From CAZNHL01 sp964572965 (GTDB lineage: Bacteria > Bacteroidota > Bacteroidia > Cytophagales > UBA9547), in NCBI GenBank assembly GCA_964572965.1, contig CAZNHL010000013.1:1-62552 (forward strand): a stretch of DNA of 62,552 nucleotides, given 5' to 3'. Both the position numbers and the translations under genes were made by a program. The notes below the pieces were generated by a model. It was not told where the DNA came from. It searched no databases and was given only the letters and a program-made list of their open reading frames with translations. This document shows positions 1-8,557 of this stretch, piece by piece; position 1 is the stretch's first letter, and every line of letters begins with the position of its first letter.

Positions 1-75
1 GTTGGAAAAGTATCCATCTGAATTGTCTTAATATTTAACTAAGACAATCTCAAAATTTAATTCAATAAAATACTT

Positions 76-110
76 AAGGCCGTGACTCTGCAGGGGTTAC
101 GGCCTTTTTG
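76..110 (+). terminator. Rho-independent terminator of a gene upstream of the window
   Basis: Arms aaggccgtga (76-85) and ttacggcctt (97-106) pair with one G-T wobble and run into a T tract on the plus strand. It would end a plus-strand gene lying left of the window. The remaining bases up to 275 show no gene, only an AT-rich leader for the acyl-CoA dehydrogenase. Confidence 0.7.
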
Positions 111-275
111 TTTAAATGGACTCACTGGCAGGTTTTGCAAATTAAAATCCCAACATTCTATGATACGCGAAACAGGTTTCCTTTAACCTCATTTAATAAC
201 AAAAACTTATTTTTCCTGCACAACTATGAAAGGCCGGATTTCGTACCTACCAATGAATTTTTTATTGATTGATTT

Positions 276-1415
276 ATGGATTTCAAGCCGGATGAGAACA
301 CGTTAATGATCGAACAGACTGTTCGTGATTTTGCAGCAAAGCACATCAGACCTCACGTGATGGAGTGGGACGAATCTCAGACTTTTCCAGTGCCTCTTTT
401 TAAACAATTAGGCGAGCTTGGACTGATGGGGATTCTGGTGCCTGAAGCGTATGGAGGAAGTGGGTTAGGGTATTTTGAGTACGTAACAGCCCTGGTAGAA
501 ATTTCAAAAGTATGCGGGTCCATCGGCCTTTCAGTAGCTGCCCATAATTCTCTTTGTACCAACCATATTCTAATGTTTGGTAACGAACAACAAAAGAATA
601 AATGGCTGCCAAAGCTTGCTACGGGTGAATGGATAGGTGCCTGGGGCTTGACCGAAGCCAATACCGGTTCAGATGCCGGAAACATGAAAACAGTAGCAGT
701 AAAAGATGGAGATCATTGGGTACTGAATGGTTCAAAAACTTTTATCACTCATGGTAAGTCCGGAAACGTAGCTGTGGTAATGGCACGTACCGGCGATCCT
801 GGCGATTCTCATGCCATGACTGCTTTTGTGATTGAGAGGGGAACTCCCGGTTTCTCACACGGCAAAAAGCTTGATAAGTTAGGGATGCGTGCGTCTGAAA
901 CTACCGAACTCGTATTACAGGATGTGAGAATCCATAAAGACAATATTCTGGGTGAAGTTGGTGACGGCTTTGTGCAGGCGCTGAAAATCCTGGATGGAGG
1001 ACGAATCTCCATTGCAGCCCTGAGTTTAGGAATTGCAATAGGCGCTTATGAGTCGGCTTTGGCATATTCTAAAGAAAGGGAACAATTCAATAAACCGATT
1101 GCGCAACATCAGGCAATTGCGTTCAAACTGGCTGATATGGCTACAGAAATTGAAGCAGCAAAATTGTTGATTCTGAATGCAGCTGATTTGAAGAACAGGC
1201 ATAAACCTGTTACTAAGGAATCGGCAATGGCTAAATATTACGCTTCAGAAGTTGCAGTAAGATCAGCCAACGAAGCAGTACAGATTTTTGGAGGCTACGG
1301 GTTTACAAAAGAATTTCCTGCCGAGAAGTATTACAGAGATGCAAAACTCTGTACCATTGGTGAAGGGACTTCTGAAATCCAGAAAGTGGTGATATCCAGA
1401 AGTATTTTGAAGTAA
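276..1415 (+). CDS. Acyl-CoA dehydrogenase (short/branched-chain type)
   Basis: FAD enzyme that introduces the alpha-beta double bond into acyl-CoA, the first oxidation step of fatty-acid or branched-chain amino-acid breakdown, passing electrons to ETF. At 379 aa the length is normal. The order is N-terminal helical domain (about 1-115), middle beta domain with the substrate/FAD motif WGLTEANTGSDAGNM (about 123-137), and C-terminal helical domain with REQFNKPIAQHQ and FGGYGFTKEFP. The near-terminal IGEGTSEIQ carries the Glu (residue 363) used as catalytic base in the butyryl-CoA/short-chain group. The ATG at 276 gives the canonical start. It stands alone between two terminators, so is probably monocistronic. 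Exact chain-length preference cannot be read from the sequence. Confidence 0.93.
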   Translation: MDFKPDENTLMIEQTVRDFAAKHIRPHVMEWDESQTFPVPLFKQLGELGLMGILVPEAYGGSGLGYFEYVTALVEISKVCGSIGLSVAAHNSLCTNHILMFGNEQQKNKWLPKLATGEWIGAWGLTEANTGSDAGNMKTVAVKDGDHWVLNGSKTFITHGKSGNVAVVMARTGDPGDSHAMTAFVIERGTPGFSHGKKLDKLGMRASETTELVLQDVRIHKDNILGEVGDGFVQALKILDGGRISIAALSLGIAIGAYESALAYSKEREQFNKPIAQHQAIAFKLADMATEIEAAKLLILNAADLKNRHKPVTKESAMAKYYASEVAVRSANEAVQIFGGYGFTKEFPAEKYYRDAKLCTIGEGTSEIQKVVISRSILK

Positions 1416-1440
1416 ATAAAATAGGATCGTTTAAATATGA

Positions 1441-1469
1441 AAGTCCCGCTGGCTGGCGGGACTTTTTTT
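1441..1469 (+). terminator. Terminator of the acyl-CoA dehydrogenase gene
   Basis: A perfect 9-bp GC-rich stem, aagtcccgc with gcgggactt, is followed by seven Ts, 26 bases after the stop codon. Confidence 0.85.
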
Positions 1470-1483
1470 GTTTAAATATTATG

Positions 1484-1501
1484 TCCCGATAACTATCGGG
1501 A
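1484..1501. repeat. Perfect 18-nt inverted repeat
   Basis: tcccgataactatcggga is a 7-bp stem with a 4-nt loop and no T tract. It sits between the terminator of one gene and the end of the convergent AIM24-family gene. It may be a small REP-like element or a second hairpin. Confidence 0.45.
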
Positions 1502-1564
1502 GGCCTGTTCGCCTTTATCTATACATGAAATTAATCAGAAAGGTGGCGGCAGAAAGGTATCATC

Positions 1565-1593
1565 AAAGCATTAAGCTTTAAACGTTGAGCATT
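1565..1593. repeat. Degenerate heptad repeat (four units)
   Basis: The units AAAGCAT, TAAGCTT, TAAACGT and TGAGCAT follow each other with exact 7-base spacing and end at the stop codon of the minus-strand AIM24-family gene. It belongs to the family of 7-base-phased intergenic repeats seen at eight or more other sites here. Confidence 0.55.
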
Positions 1594-2385
1594 TTAAAAC
1601 CCATCACCATCCAACAAATTACCCAAACCTCCTAGTATGCTTCCTTCTTCTTTACGACCTCCCACACTGCCATAGCTCATGATTCTGCTTGCCAGTCTGC
1701 TGATCGGCAATGACTGTATCCAAACTCTTCCGGGGCCACGTAATGTGGCAAAAAACACTCCTTCGCCGCCAAACAATGTGTTTTTGATGCCGCCCACGAA
1801 TTGAATGTCATAGTGAATACCCTGAGTAAATGCTACCAGACAACCTGTGTCAATTTTAAGTAACTCTCCTTCTTTCAACTCTTTCTCCACCACATGTCCG
1901 CCGGCATGAAGGAAAGCCAGGCCATCCCCCTCCAGTTTTTGCATGATAAACCCTTCTCCTCCAAAAAGTCCGGTGCCAAGCTTTTTTTGAAATTCGATCC
2001 CTACATTTACGCCTTTTGCTGCACAAAGAAAAGCATCTTTCTGACACGTGATTTTGCCTCCTAATCTGAGTAGGTCTACCGGAATAATTTTACCGGGATA
2101 TGGTGAAGCAAAGCTGACTTGTTTTTTGCCGTGACTCACATTGGTGAAGGCTGTCATAAACAGGTTTTCACCTGTAAGTACCCTCTTGCCCGCACTCACC
2201 AGTTTGTTAAAAATACCTTTATTTTGTTGTGAGCCATCACCAAATATAGTTTCCATATTGATACCTTCTTCCATCATCATAAAAGCTCCTGGTTCGGCTA
2301 CCGCAGTTTCATGAGGGTCAAGTTCTATCTCAACATACTGCATTTCTTCGCCATAAATGCGATAATCTATCTCATGGTTTTTCAT
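1594..2385 (-). CDS. AIM24 / TIGR00266 family protein
   Basis: 263 aa, all-beta, glycine-rich, without signal peptide or membrane segment. It matches the TIGR00266/AIM24 family by MMMEEGINMETIFGDG near residue 40, ENLFMTAFTN, PGKIIPVDLLRLGGKI, and the repeated NTLFGGEGVFFATLRGPGRVWIQSLP. Relatives have a double-stranded beta-helix (tubby-like) fold. The bacterial role is unknown; the yeast homologue is a mitochondrial inner-membrane organising factor. The C-terminal stretch GSVGGRKEEGSILGGLGNLL is a Gly-rich tail. It is convergent with the upstream gene and closed by heptad repeats rather than a classic terminator. Confidence 0.85.
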   Translation of the reverse strand: MKNHEIDYRIYGEEMQYVEIELDPHETAVAEPGAFMMMEEGINMETIFGDGSQQNKGIFNKLVSAGKRVLTGENLFMTAFTNVSHGKKQVSFASPYPGKIIPVDLLRLGGKITCQKDAFLCAAKGVNVGIEFQKKLGTGLFGGEGFIMQKLEGDGLAFLHAGGHVVEKELKEGELLKIDTGCLVAFTQGIHYDIQFVGGIKNTLFGGEGVFFATLRGPGRVWIQSLPISRLASRIMSYGSVGGRKEEGSILGGLGNLLDGDGF

Positions 2386-2550
2386 AAAATCAACTGATGT
2401 TTGTAATGGTAAATATACATCCCCGGTGTTTAGGGCTAAAAGTTATTCACCGAATTTATGCTGCAATTTACCGACGAGCTGAATATTGTTGATAGTTTTA
2501 GACTTTTTGTTGTTAGCTGAAAAGTGCTGGAGTCTGGTTGTTGTCAAGTC

Positions 2551-2584
2551 TCCAATGCTTTAAAAATCTGAAAAAAGCATTGGA
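2551..2584. repeat. Perfect 11-bp inverted repeat
   Basis: tccaatgcttt (2551-2561) and aaagcattgga (2574-2584) enclose a 12-nt loop. It lacks a T tract on either strand and stands beside the terminator at 2592-2626. Confidence 0.4.
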
Positions 2585-2591
2585 GCTAGGT

Positions 2592-2626
2592 TCAAAAAAA
2601 TAGCCCTGATTGAAACAGGGCTATTG
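2592..2626 (-). terminator. Terminator of the DUF4468-like gene
   Basis: Arms aatagccctg (2599-2608) and cagggctatt (2616-2625). Read on the minus strand the stem is followed by a run of Ts, so it ends the minus-strand gene at 2660-3193. Confidence 0.8.
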
Positions 2627-2659
2627 CAACATTAGAAATACGCTTTAGGCGCTCAGTTT

Positions 2660-3193
2660 TTACCAGTTATCTTTATTAGATTGTTCGCCTCTTTTGATAT
2701 AGTCTTTAAGCTCTTTCAAAAGATCGTTTACTTTAGTGTCAATTTGTTGATTGAATTCCTTTTTGTTAGCAGTACTTGCTTTTTCAAGGGTAAACTCAAG
2801 TGTTTGAGAACTGTTTGGTCCGTTTTTCTGCTTATAAGTATTGAAGTCGCTTAGAGTATATTTATAACGAGCGTCTCTTGCTTCTAACAAAATTTTGAAC
2901 TCAACAACGTTGTTCATCTGATATTTGTAATCATAAGTTGTAATAGCAATAACAGAACCTTTTTTGCCTATTTTGAAGTTCGTTTCATCATTCAGTGTGA
3001 ATTTTTGCTCAGGGAATTTCTTTTGAAGGAATGCCCAGGCACGCTTATAGATTTCTTGTTGACTAAGGCTGTCTTCAGGCGCTACTCCCTGATACTGTAC
3101 TTTCTTGGTTTCCGGATCTAAAGGAAGGGTTGTTTGCGCTTGTGCAAAGAAACTAAGAATAGTCAGGGATAGTAATAGGGTTATATTTTTCAT
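2660..3193 (-). CDS. Secreted DUF4468-like protein
   Basis: 177 aa with a clear signal peptide (MKNITLLLSLTILSFFAQAQ, cleavage after AQA). The mature part has LPLDPETKKVQYQGVAPEDSLS followed by a segment of the form IYKRAWAFLQKKF, then VVEFKILLEARDARYKYTLSDF, and a Lys-rich C-terminus. This layout (short lead strand ending in V, YxRA helix, 'G' strand, then a strand pair with RYKYTL) resembles the DUF4468 TBP-like-fold proteins of Bacteroidota. That is a recollection of pattern, not a search result. Function unknown. It is monocistronic, with its own terminator. Confidence 0.7.
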   Translation of the reverse strand: MKNITLLLSLTILSFFAQAQTTLPLDPETKKVQYQGVAPEDSLSQQEIYKRAWAFLQKKFPEQKFTLNDETNFKIGKKGSVIAITTYDYKYQMNNVVEFKILLEARDARYKYTLSDFNTYKQKNGPNSSQTLEFTLEKASTANKKEFNQQIDTKVNDLLKELKDYIKRGEQSNKDNW

Positions 3194-3252
3194 GTTCTCT
3201 ATTTTGTTCTCCTAAAAATATAAAAAATATTCAAAGGGTGTTAAGAAAAGTG

Positions 3253-3822
3253 TCAGAATTGAAATATTCGTTTGGGTGTAATACAGCTATCAAGTGGAAT
3301 ATCAAACTCGTCACAATCATCAATCAGCTCAACAGGATCGTTGAGGGATAAACCTGTTTTTTGTACGTTGGCAGGAAGCGTATAAAGGTAACGATCATAA
3401 TAGCCTTTGCCATAACCTACACGGTTGCCATCAAAATCAAAAGCCAGCAGAGGTACAAACACAATGTCAGGAGTTTCGTCAAAGGGCTTTGCATTAACCG
3501 GTTCCGGAATACCCCATTTGTTTTCAATGAGAACAGTGTCGTTTTCAAGAAGGAAATGTTCCATTGATCCTTCACCTGCTGCTATGCGCGGAATAATAAG
3601 TTGTATGTCCGGTTTTGCTTCACGCAATTTTCTGATAAGTAAATGCGTGTTGATTTCTTTGGTTTTACTGATAGGAAGAAAAATATGTATTCTCCTGATA
3701 GCATCCAGGTTAAATGATTCAATAAAATTGTCGGCAATTTGTCTGCTAAGATTGTCAACGGTTTCTAAAGAAAGTGCTTTGCGTTCAGCAAGTTTCTGTT
3801 GACGTAGTTCCGCTTTTAACAT
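3253..3822 (-). CDS. 5-formyltetrahydrofolate cyclo-ligase
   Basis: 189 aa. It converts 5-formyl-THF to 5,10-methenyl-THF using ATP, returning the storage folate to the one-carbon pool. The diagnostic C-terminal motif is VPLLAFDFDGNRVGYGKGYYDRYL (about 126-149), the GxGxGYYDR signature of the family. The N-terminus LKAELRQQKLAERKAL is the typical basic helix. It lies 2 bp downstream of the bshC stop codon, so the two are co-transcribed. Cytoplasmic; no unusual features. Confidence 0.92.
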   Translation of the reverse strand: MLKAELRQQKLAERKALSLETVDNLSRQIADNFIESFNLDAIRRIHIFLPISKTKEINTHLLIRKLREAKPDIQLIIPRIAAGEGSMEHFLLENDTVLIENKWGIPEPVNAKPFDETPDIVFVPLLAFDFDGNRVGYGKGYYDRYLYTLPANVQKTGLSLNDPVELIDDCDEFDIPLDSCITPKRIFQF

Positions 3823-3824
3823 AA

Positions 3825-5378
3825 TTATTCCTCTGTAATGATAGAGAAAGATAGTTTCAAAGGATCAAAATCCGTCATAAGATCACTAATAAAATCAGGT
3901 TTATTAATAAGGATGTTGAATACGTTATCATGACGTTCCTGCAGGCTGCCATTTGGAAAAAGCTTCTGATAGACTGTTTCCAGCTGACCCAGGGAATCTG
4001 TTTCCTTTTTTTCTGCTGCTTTACTGAGACGTTTTTCAATATCAGTCAATTGCTTTTGCATCTTGTTGGTTTCTGCACCAACATAACCTTGCAGGGATGC
4101 ATCAATCAGTTTTGATTTATAAGAAAGGATTTCAGCCAGTTCAGCCAGTAATCTGTGTTCTTTTTCAAAGTGTAATGTATCGCCCTGAGCTCTGTCTACA
4201 ATGTGTTTTTTGAGGACATCCCACGGAAGGAATAATTCTTCATTGCTGATCCCTATTTTATCAAGCTTTTTAGCAGAAGCTTTATTGATATAAAGGGCAA
4301 AATTACGAGGAACCAATATTGGGAAAGAGACATTGTAGTGTTTGAATAATGGCTTCAGTTGCATCCAATAGGCTAATTCGGCAGGCCCTCCTGTAAACGA
4401 CAAATTGGGAAGAATCAATTCCTGATAGAGTGGACGAAGCACAACGTTCGGACTGAAATGTTCTGGTTTTGTTTTTGCCAGGTCCTGGATTTCTTCCGAA
4501 GTAAAGCTAAGGTCTGTGTTCAAAACTTTATAAATACCGTTTTGCTCTACAATACGCTCACGAAGACCATTGTCAAGATAGAACAGGTTTATTTCACGGG
4601 CATGTATCTGACCTTTATACCCCAGTTGGGTAAGATGATTGGTAGCAGCGCTTACCTTCTCGTGTGATGTTTGTTCAGACAGTTCTTCTGCAATGACGGG
4701 AGTAAAGAAACGCTTCAATTCAGGAGCGTCGGCATCCAAGACAATCAGACCATATTCCCCGAATAATTTATTTACGAGCTTTCGGGTTGCAGAGGCAAGG
4801 CTAGGCGATTCTCTATAGTAACAGGTAAAATGATCCAGTTCTGCAGGCAGGCCGTCAAGGAAAGTTTCCATTCCCTGCAGGTTGAATCTTCCTACAGCAC
4901 CTTGTTGTTCATTCTCCCATTTAAGTTTTTGCCCGAATAAATTAAAGTGGTTGATTTCGGCAAAATCGTGGTCTTCCGAGGCCATCCAGTAAACCGGAAC
5001 GAAATTGTGTTGCGGATGCTCCTTTTTTAATTCTTCAGTCAGTTTAATAACTGAAACCAATTTATAAATAAAGTATAATGGGCCGGTAAACAGGTTGAGC
5101 TGATGGCCTGCTGTTATGGTAAAAGTGTTGCTTTTAGCCAGTAAGTCAATATTCTCAGTTACCTTGTGATTGAAATCAATATTCTGATATTGATTTTTGA
5201 TGATTGTATGCAGCACTTGCCTTGTGTCTGCGTTGAATTCCCTGGTTATTAATTTTTCTGAAAAAGCCTTTTTACTTGGATAAGCCTCATAATAAGGTTT
5301 CAGGCAATTGTTGTCTGAAGTATAATCCAGAAAAAGCTTAGTGAAATAATGCTCCGGATAGGGGATTGTATTATACAT
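3825..5378 (-). CDS. bshC: Bacillithiol biosynthesis cysteine-adding enzyme BshC
   Basis: 517 aa. It catalyses the last step of bacillithiol synthesis, adding cysteine to GlcN-malate. Recognised by TITAGHQLNLFTGPLYFIYKLVSVI (about 88-112), YWMASEDHDFAEINHFNLF (about 130-148), NLSFTGGPAELAYWMQLKPLF (about 322-342) and a coiled-coil region near 420-460. A long bshC is typical of Bacteroidota, which use bacillithiol as a low-molecular-weight thiol. The other bsh genes are not in the window. It is co-transcribed with the folate cyclo-ligase, and rimO lies upstream on the same strand, separated by a hairpin-rich 141-bp gap. Confidence 0.93.
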   Translation of the reverse strand: MYNTIPYPEHYFTKLFLDYTSDNNCLKPYYEAYPSKKAFSEKLITREFNADTRQVLHTIIKNQYQNIDFNHKVTENIDLLAKSNTFTITAGHQLNLFTGPLYFIYKLVSVIKLTEELKKEHPQHNFVPVYWMASEDHDFAEINHFNLFGQKLKWENEQQGAVGRFNLQGMETFLDGLPAELDHFTCYYRESPSLASATRKLVNKLFGEYGLIVLDADAPELKRFFTPVIAEELSEQTSHEKVSAATNHLTQLGYKGQIHAREINLFYLDNGLRERIVEQNGIYKVLNTDLSFTSEEIQDLAKTKPEHFSPNVVLRPLYQELILPNLSFTGGPAELAYWMQLKPLFKHYNVSFPILVPRNFALYINKASAKKLDKIGISNEELFLPWDVLKKHIVDRAQGDTLHFEKEHRLLAELAEILSYKSKLIDASLQGYVGAETNKMQKQLTDIEKRLSKAAEKKETDSLGQLETVYQKLFPNGSLQERHDNVFNILINKPDFISDLMTDFDPLKLSFSIITEE

Positions 5379-5418
5379 TCAATAAAAATTTAGGGATTTG
5401 AAAGAAGAGATTCGAAGA

Positions 5419-5519
5419 TTTAAAGATTGAAAAATTAAGGTATTGTTACTCTGGTTTTTTCAATCTTTAAACCTTAAATAGAGAGTTATTACTCACTACT
5501 CAAATCTCACTACTCAATA
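5419..5519 (-). repeat. Hairpin plus heptad repeats between rimO and bshC
   Basis: A perfect 16-bp inverted repeat, tttaaagattgaaaaa (5419-5434) with its complement at 5456-5471, has a 21-nt loop. From 5461 to 5519 the sequence keeps a 7-base period (CAATCTT, TAAACCT, TAAATAG ... CTACTCA, AATCTCA, CTACTCA). On the minus strand it lies just after the rimO stop and could act as a weak terminator or mRNA-end stabiliser. There is no clean T tract. Confidence 0.55.
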
Positions 5520-6833
5520 CTAGCTAACAACGCTGCCGTAAAGGTCAAATTCTGTTGCATCATTAACTTTTACGTTTGCAAAGTCGCCAAGGCGGACAAA
5601 ATTGCTGGCAGCATCTACTAAAACTTCGTTATCAACTTCCGGTGAATCAAATTCAGTGCGTCCTATGAAGTGGCCGCCTTCTTTGCGGTCGAACAATACT
5701 TTATAAGTTTCTCCGATTTTCTTTTGGTTCAGTTCAAATGAAATTTGTTCCTGTATCTCCATAATGGCAGCAACTCGGTCCTGTTTTACTTCAGCAGGAA
5801 TATTGTCATCCATTGTGAAGGAATGTGTCTGATCTTCGTGGGAATAAGCAAACACCCCCAGGCGGTCAAAACGCATTTTCTCTACGAAATCAACCATTTG
5901 CTCAAATTCAGCTTCCGTTTCTCCCGGGTGGCCGGCAATCAATGTAGTACGCAAAGCGATATTTGGTACTTTTGCGCGGATTGTATGAATCAGGTCTTCA
6001 GTTTTTTCTCTTGTAATACCACGGCGCATAATTTTCAACATTTCTGTTGAACCATGCTGCAATGGCATATCCAGGTATTTGCAGATATTAGGGCGCTCTG
6101 CCATTACATCCAAGACATCCATAGGGAAACCGGCAGGATATGCATATTGCAAACGGATCCAGTCTATTCCCTGTACATCAGAAAGATGCTTTAATAAATC
6201 GGCAAGATTTCTTTTGCCATAGATATCCAGCCCATAATAGGTAAGGTCCTGCGCAATCAATATCAATTCTTTTGTTCCTTTAGCTGCAAGGCTTTTCGCC
6301 TGAACAAGTAAGTCGTCAATAGAAGTGGAAGCGTGTTTGCCACGCATAATCGGAATAGCACAAAAAGAACAAGGTCTGTCGCAACCTTCTGCAATTTTGA
6401 AATAAGCTGTGTGGTTGGGCGTCGTAATCAGACGTTCACCCATTAGCTCATGTTTATAATCAACTTTGAATTTTTTAAGGATAGCAGGCAATTCACGGGT
6501 TCCGAACCATGCATCTACAGCAGGGATTTCTGTCTCCAGGTCAGTTCGGTAGCGTTCAGAAAGGCATCCTGTTACATAAACTTTGTCAACAAGTCCTGCT
6601 TCTTTTGCTTCTACATACTGGAGGATTGTATCGATAGATTCCTGTTTCGCATTGTCAATAAAGCCGCAGGTGTTAATCACTACCACATTAGCGTCGTCGT
6701 TTTGAGCTTCATGCGTTACATTGATATTGTTGCCCCGCAATTGAGTCATTAATATTTCGGAATCTACCAGGTTCTTTGAGCAGCCTAGTGTAACAATGTT
6801 TACTTTGGTTTTTTGATTGCCTTTGGTCTTCAT
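5520..6833 (-). CDS. rimO: Ribosomal protein uS12 methylthiotransferase RimO
   Basis: 437 aa radical-SAM enzyme that adds a methylthio group to an aspartate of ribosomal protein S12. The order is an N-terminal UPF0004 domain (VNIVTLGCSKNLVDSE, about 12-27, with further Cys at NTCGF and GCLSERY), a radical-SAM core with the CxxxCxxC cluster in AEGCDRPCSFCAIPIMRGKH (about 148-167), and a C-terminal TRAM domain. The two Fe-S clusters are both supported by visible cysteines. GCSKNLVD and PIMRGKHAS fit RimO better than MiaB. Cytoplasmic. Confidence 0.95.
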   Translation of the reverse strand: MKTKGNQKTKVNIVTLGCSKNLVDSEILMTQLRGNNINVTHEAQNDDANVVVINTCGFIDNAKQESIDTILQYVEAKEAGLVDKVYVTGCLSERYRTDLETEIPAVDAWFGTRELPAILKKFKVDYKHELMGERLITTPNHTAYFKIAEGCDRPCSFCAIPIMRGKHASTSIDDLLVQAKSLAAKGTKELILIAQDLTYYGLDIYGKRNLADLLKHLSDVQGIDWIRLQYAYPAGFPMDVLDVMAERPNICKYLDMPLQHGSTEMLKIMRRGITREKTEDLIHTIRAKVPNIALRTTLIAGHPGETEAEFEQMVDFVEKMRFDRLGVFAYSHEDQTHSFTMDDNIPAEVKQDRVAAIMEIQEQISFELNQKKIGETYKVLFDRKEGGHFIGRTEFDSPEVDNEVLVDAASNFVRLGDFANVKVNDATEFDLYGSVVS

Positions 6834-7251
6834 TAATTTGATTCGGTCCTGCTACAGTTGGCTATAACCCAAAATGAAATAAGTAAGTTCAGTTTGGAAG
6901 GCCAGACTATAAGTGAAATTTTATGCAATTTAATGATAATGGACGAGACTTCTTAGAGCACAGGACCCCGGTTCCGGGAATTGGATAATTAGTTGTTATG
7001 AATTTTATTACTACAAGCAGCCAGAGCAGGCTTTTGATAAGATATAATTGGTACTAAAGCGGGAAAGAGTAATTTTTGATGTTTTTGAAATAATCAGCTC
7101 TGAGTTAACTGAAGTGACTATTTATTGGATGAAATTAAAAATAGTCAGGTAGTTATGTAATTATTTTTTTGCCTTGCAGGTTATATGAAGAGGTAGCAAT
7201 GACAAATAAGTAATTGATTTTCAATTATTAAAAAATGAATTTGCTGAAAAT
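6834..7251. other. 418-bp gene-free interval upstream of the XRE gene
   Basis: Between the rimO start and the divergent small XRE gene. No reading frame of note was seen. It holds one imperfect stem-loop, tgactattt (7115-7123) with aaatagtca (7139-7147), and otherwise AT-rich sequence. It is long for two small transcription units and may contain the operator of the regulator, but no convincing promoter box was found. Confidence 0.4.
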
Positions 7252-7470
7252 ATGAGGAACGTTAGGAATGAGCTACTTATTCGTAATATTGCGAGGAAGG
7301 TTAAAAAGCTAAGAGAAGAGAAAAAGATAACACAGGAGGTGTTTTATCTGGATACAGGAATTCACATCGGACGGCTAGAAGCAGAGAAGGTAAACCCTTC
7401 CATCAGCACGCTCAAAGTTGTGAGTGACTATTTCGGGTTATCTCTTGCTGAATTCTTCAAAGGACTATAA
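7252..7470 (+). CDS. Small XRE-family HTH transcriptional regulator
   Basis: 72 aa, essentially one helix-turn-helix domain of the Cro/C1 type: ARKVKKLREEKKITQEVFYLDTGIHIGRLEAEKVNPSISTLKVVSDYFGLSLAEFF spans about 14-69. ITQEVF forms helix 2, IHIGRLE the recognition region, and PSISTLKVVSDYFGLSLAEFF the classic end of the family. There is no extra ligand domain. No partner toxin, transposase or phage gene lies beside it, so its target is unknown. The start ATG at 7252 is poorly supported upstream, but nearby ATGs are out of frame. Confidence 0.8.
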   Translation: MRNVRNELLIRNIARKVKKLREEKKITQEVFYLDTGIHIGRLEAEKVNPSISTLKVVSDYFGLSLAEFFKGL

Positions 7471-7568
7471 TTGAACGGGAGAGTGTTCTGTTATAATCAG
7501 GGAAGTCTTTATGTTAAATCATAATTCGTAATCTTTTCCCTGCCGAGTATTTTTTTACTTCTTACAGA

Positions 7569-7591
7569 GAGATAGTTTATATAACTATCTC
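7569..7591. repeat. Inverted repeat between convergent XRE and prmC genes
   Basis: gagatagtt and aactatctc form a perfect 9-bp stem around tatat. It lies between convergent ends and may be a weak bidirectional terminator. Confidence 0.4.
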
Positions 7592-7611
7592 AAAAATATT
7601 TTTAATTGAAG

Positions 7612-8472
7612 TTATTCAGTAAAGCTTCTTGAAGCAGTGATCATGCGGTCTTTCCCGTTAAGATCTTTAAGCAATATTATGTTTGAAAACCCTTTTGCTT
7701 CCAGCATATGAAGCGTTTCTGAGCCATAATGTTCATTTATCTCAAAATAAAGCTTTCCTTTTTCTTTTAGGTTTTTTAAGGCGAAGTCGGCAATTGCAAT
7801 GTAAAACATCAGCGCTGCTGTGTCAGGTACAAATAATGCTAAATGAGGCTCAAAGTCGAGCACATTGCTTTGCATCAGTGTTTTTTCTTTTTCGGTTACA
7901 TAAGGCGGATTGCTGACAATAATATCGAACTTCTGATTTAATTCAGGTTGCTGTAAGATATCTGCCTGGTGGAATGTAATTTGTGCACCTAATTCGTTTG
8001 CATTGAAACGGGCTATTTCCAATGCCTTATCTGAAATGTCTAACGCATGGATATCGGCGTCAGGAAGATTCTTTTTTAGTGAAACAGGGATACAGCCACT
8101 ACCGGTGCCGATGTCTAAAATGGAAACATTTTTAGCTCTGGTATTTTGTAGGATCTGCTGGACGAGCTCTTCTGTTTCAGGTCTTGGGATTAATACCGCA
8201 GGACTTACTTTAAATATGAAATCGAAAAAAGGTGCTTCTTCAAGAATATATTGGATAGGTTCAGCATTTTTTAATCTTTGAAGTGAAGCATTAAGATTTT
8301 CTGCCTGCTGCCCGCTCCAGTCAAGTTCTTTGTTAAGAAGCAGGTCCGTTTTTGATGCTTTTGCAAAATGTTCTAAAAGTATAGTGGCTATGCTCCTGAT
8401 TTCCCGTTCGTCATAAACAGGTTTTAATGTGTCACTTATTTGACTGTAAAGTGATTTTGCAAAAATCTTCAT
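7612..8472 (-). CDS. prmC: Peptide chain release factor glutamine methyltransferase PrmC
   Basis: 286 aa from the ATG at 8472; a GTG five codons upstream is possible but less likely. It methylates the GGQ glutamine of release factors 1 and 2. The N-terminal helical substrate domain is followed by a Rossmann SAM domain: ILDIGTGSGCIPVSLKK (motif I, about 118-134), then the catalytic NPPY in FDIIVSNPPYVTEKEK. SPAVLIPRPETEELV is also typical. It is convergent with the XRE regulator. A strong hairpin upstream separates it from the A-type Fe-S carrier. prfA is not adjacent. Confidence 0.92.
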   Translation of the reverse strand: MKIFAKSLYSQISDTLKPVYDEREIRSIATILLEHFAKASKTDLLLNKELDWSGQQAENLNASLQRLKNAEPIQYILEEAPFFDFIFKVSPAVLIPRPETEELVQQILQNTRAKNVSILDIGTGSGCIPVSLKKNLPDADIHALDISDKALEIARFNANELGAQITFHQADILQQPELNQKFDIIVSNPPYVTEKEKTLMQSNVLDFEPHLALFVPDTAALMFYIAIADFALKNLKEKGKLYFEINEHYGSETLHMLEAKGFSNIILLKDLNGKDRMITASRSFTE

Positions 8473-8507
8473 GCCGCAATTTAACACTATTGATAATTAA
8501 AGGGCAT

Positions 8508-8548
8508 AAAAAAAGCCTTTCGCATGTTATATGAGAAAGGCTTTTTTT
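8508..8548 (-). terminator. Bidirectional-looking terminator between the Fe-S carrier gene and prmC
   Basis: A perfect 14-bp stem, aaaaaaagcctttc (8508-8521) with gaaaggcttttttt (8535-8548), gives T tracts on both strands. On the minus strand it closes the A-type carrier gene just before prmC. Confidence 0.85.
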
Positions 8549-8557
8549 GTTTGAGTT

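Noticed and set aside
3425..3802. 125-codon plus-strand frame inside the folate cyclo-ligase gene
   Set aside because: It overlaps a confident family member on the opposite strand and shows no domain, only Ser/Arg-rich composition.
7252..7470. Phage repressor or toxin-antitoxin role for the small XRE protein
   Set aside because: No phage, integrase, toxin or second small gene is adjacent, so only a generic regulator call is justified.
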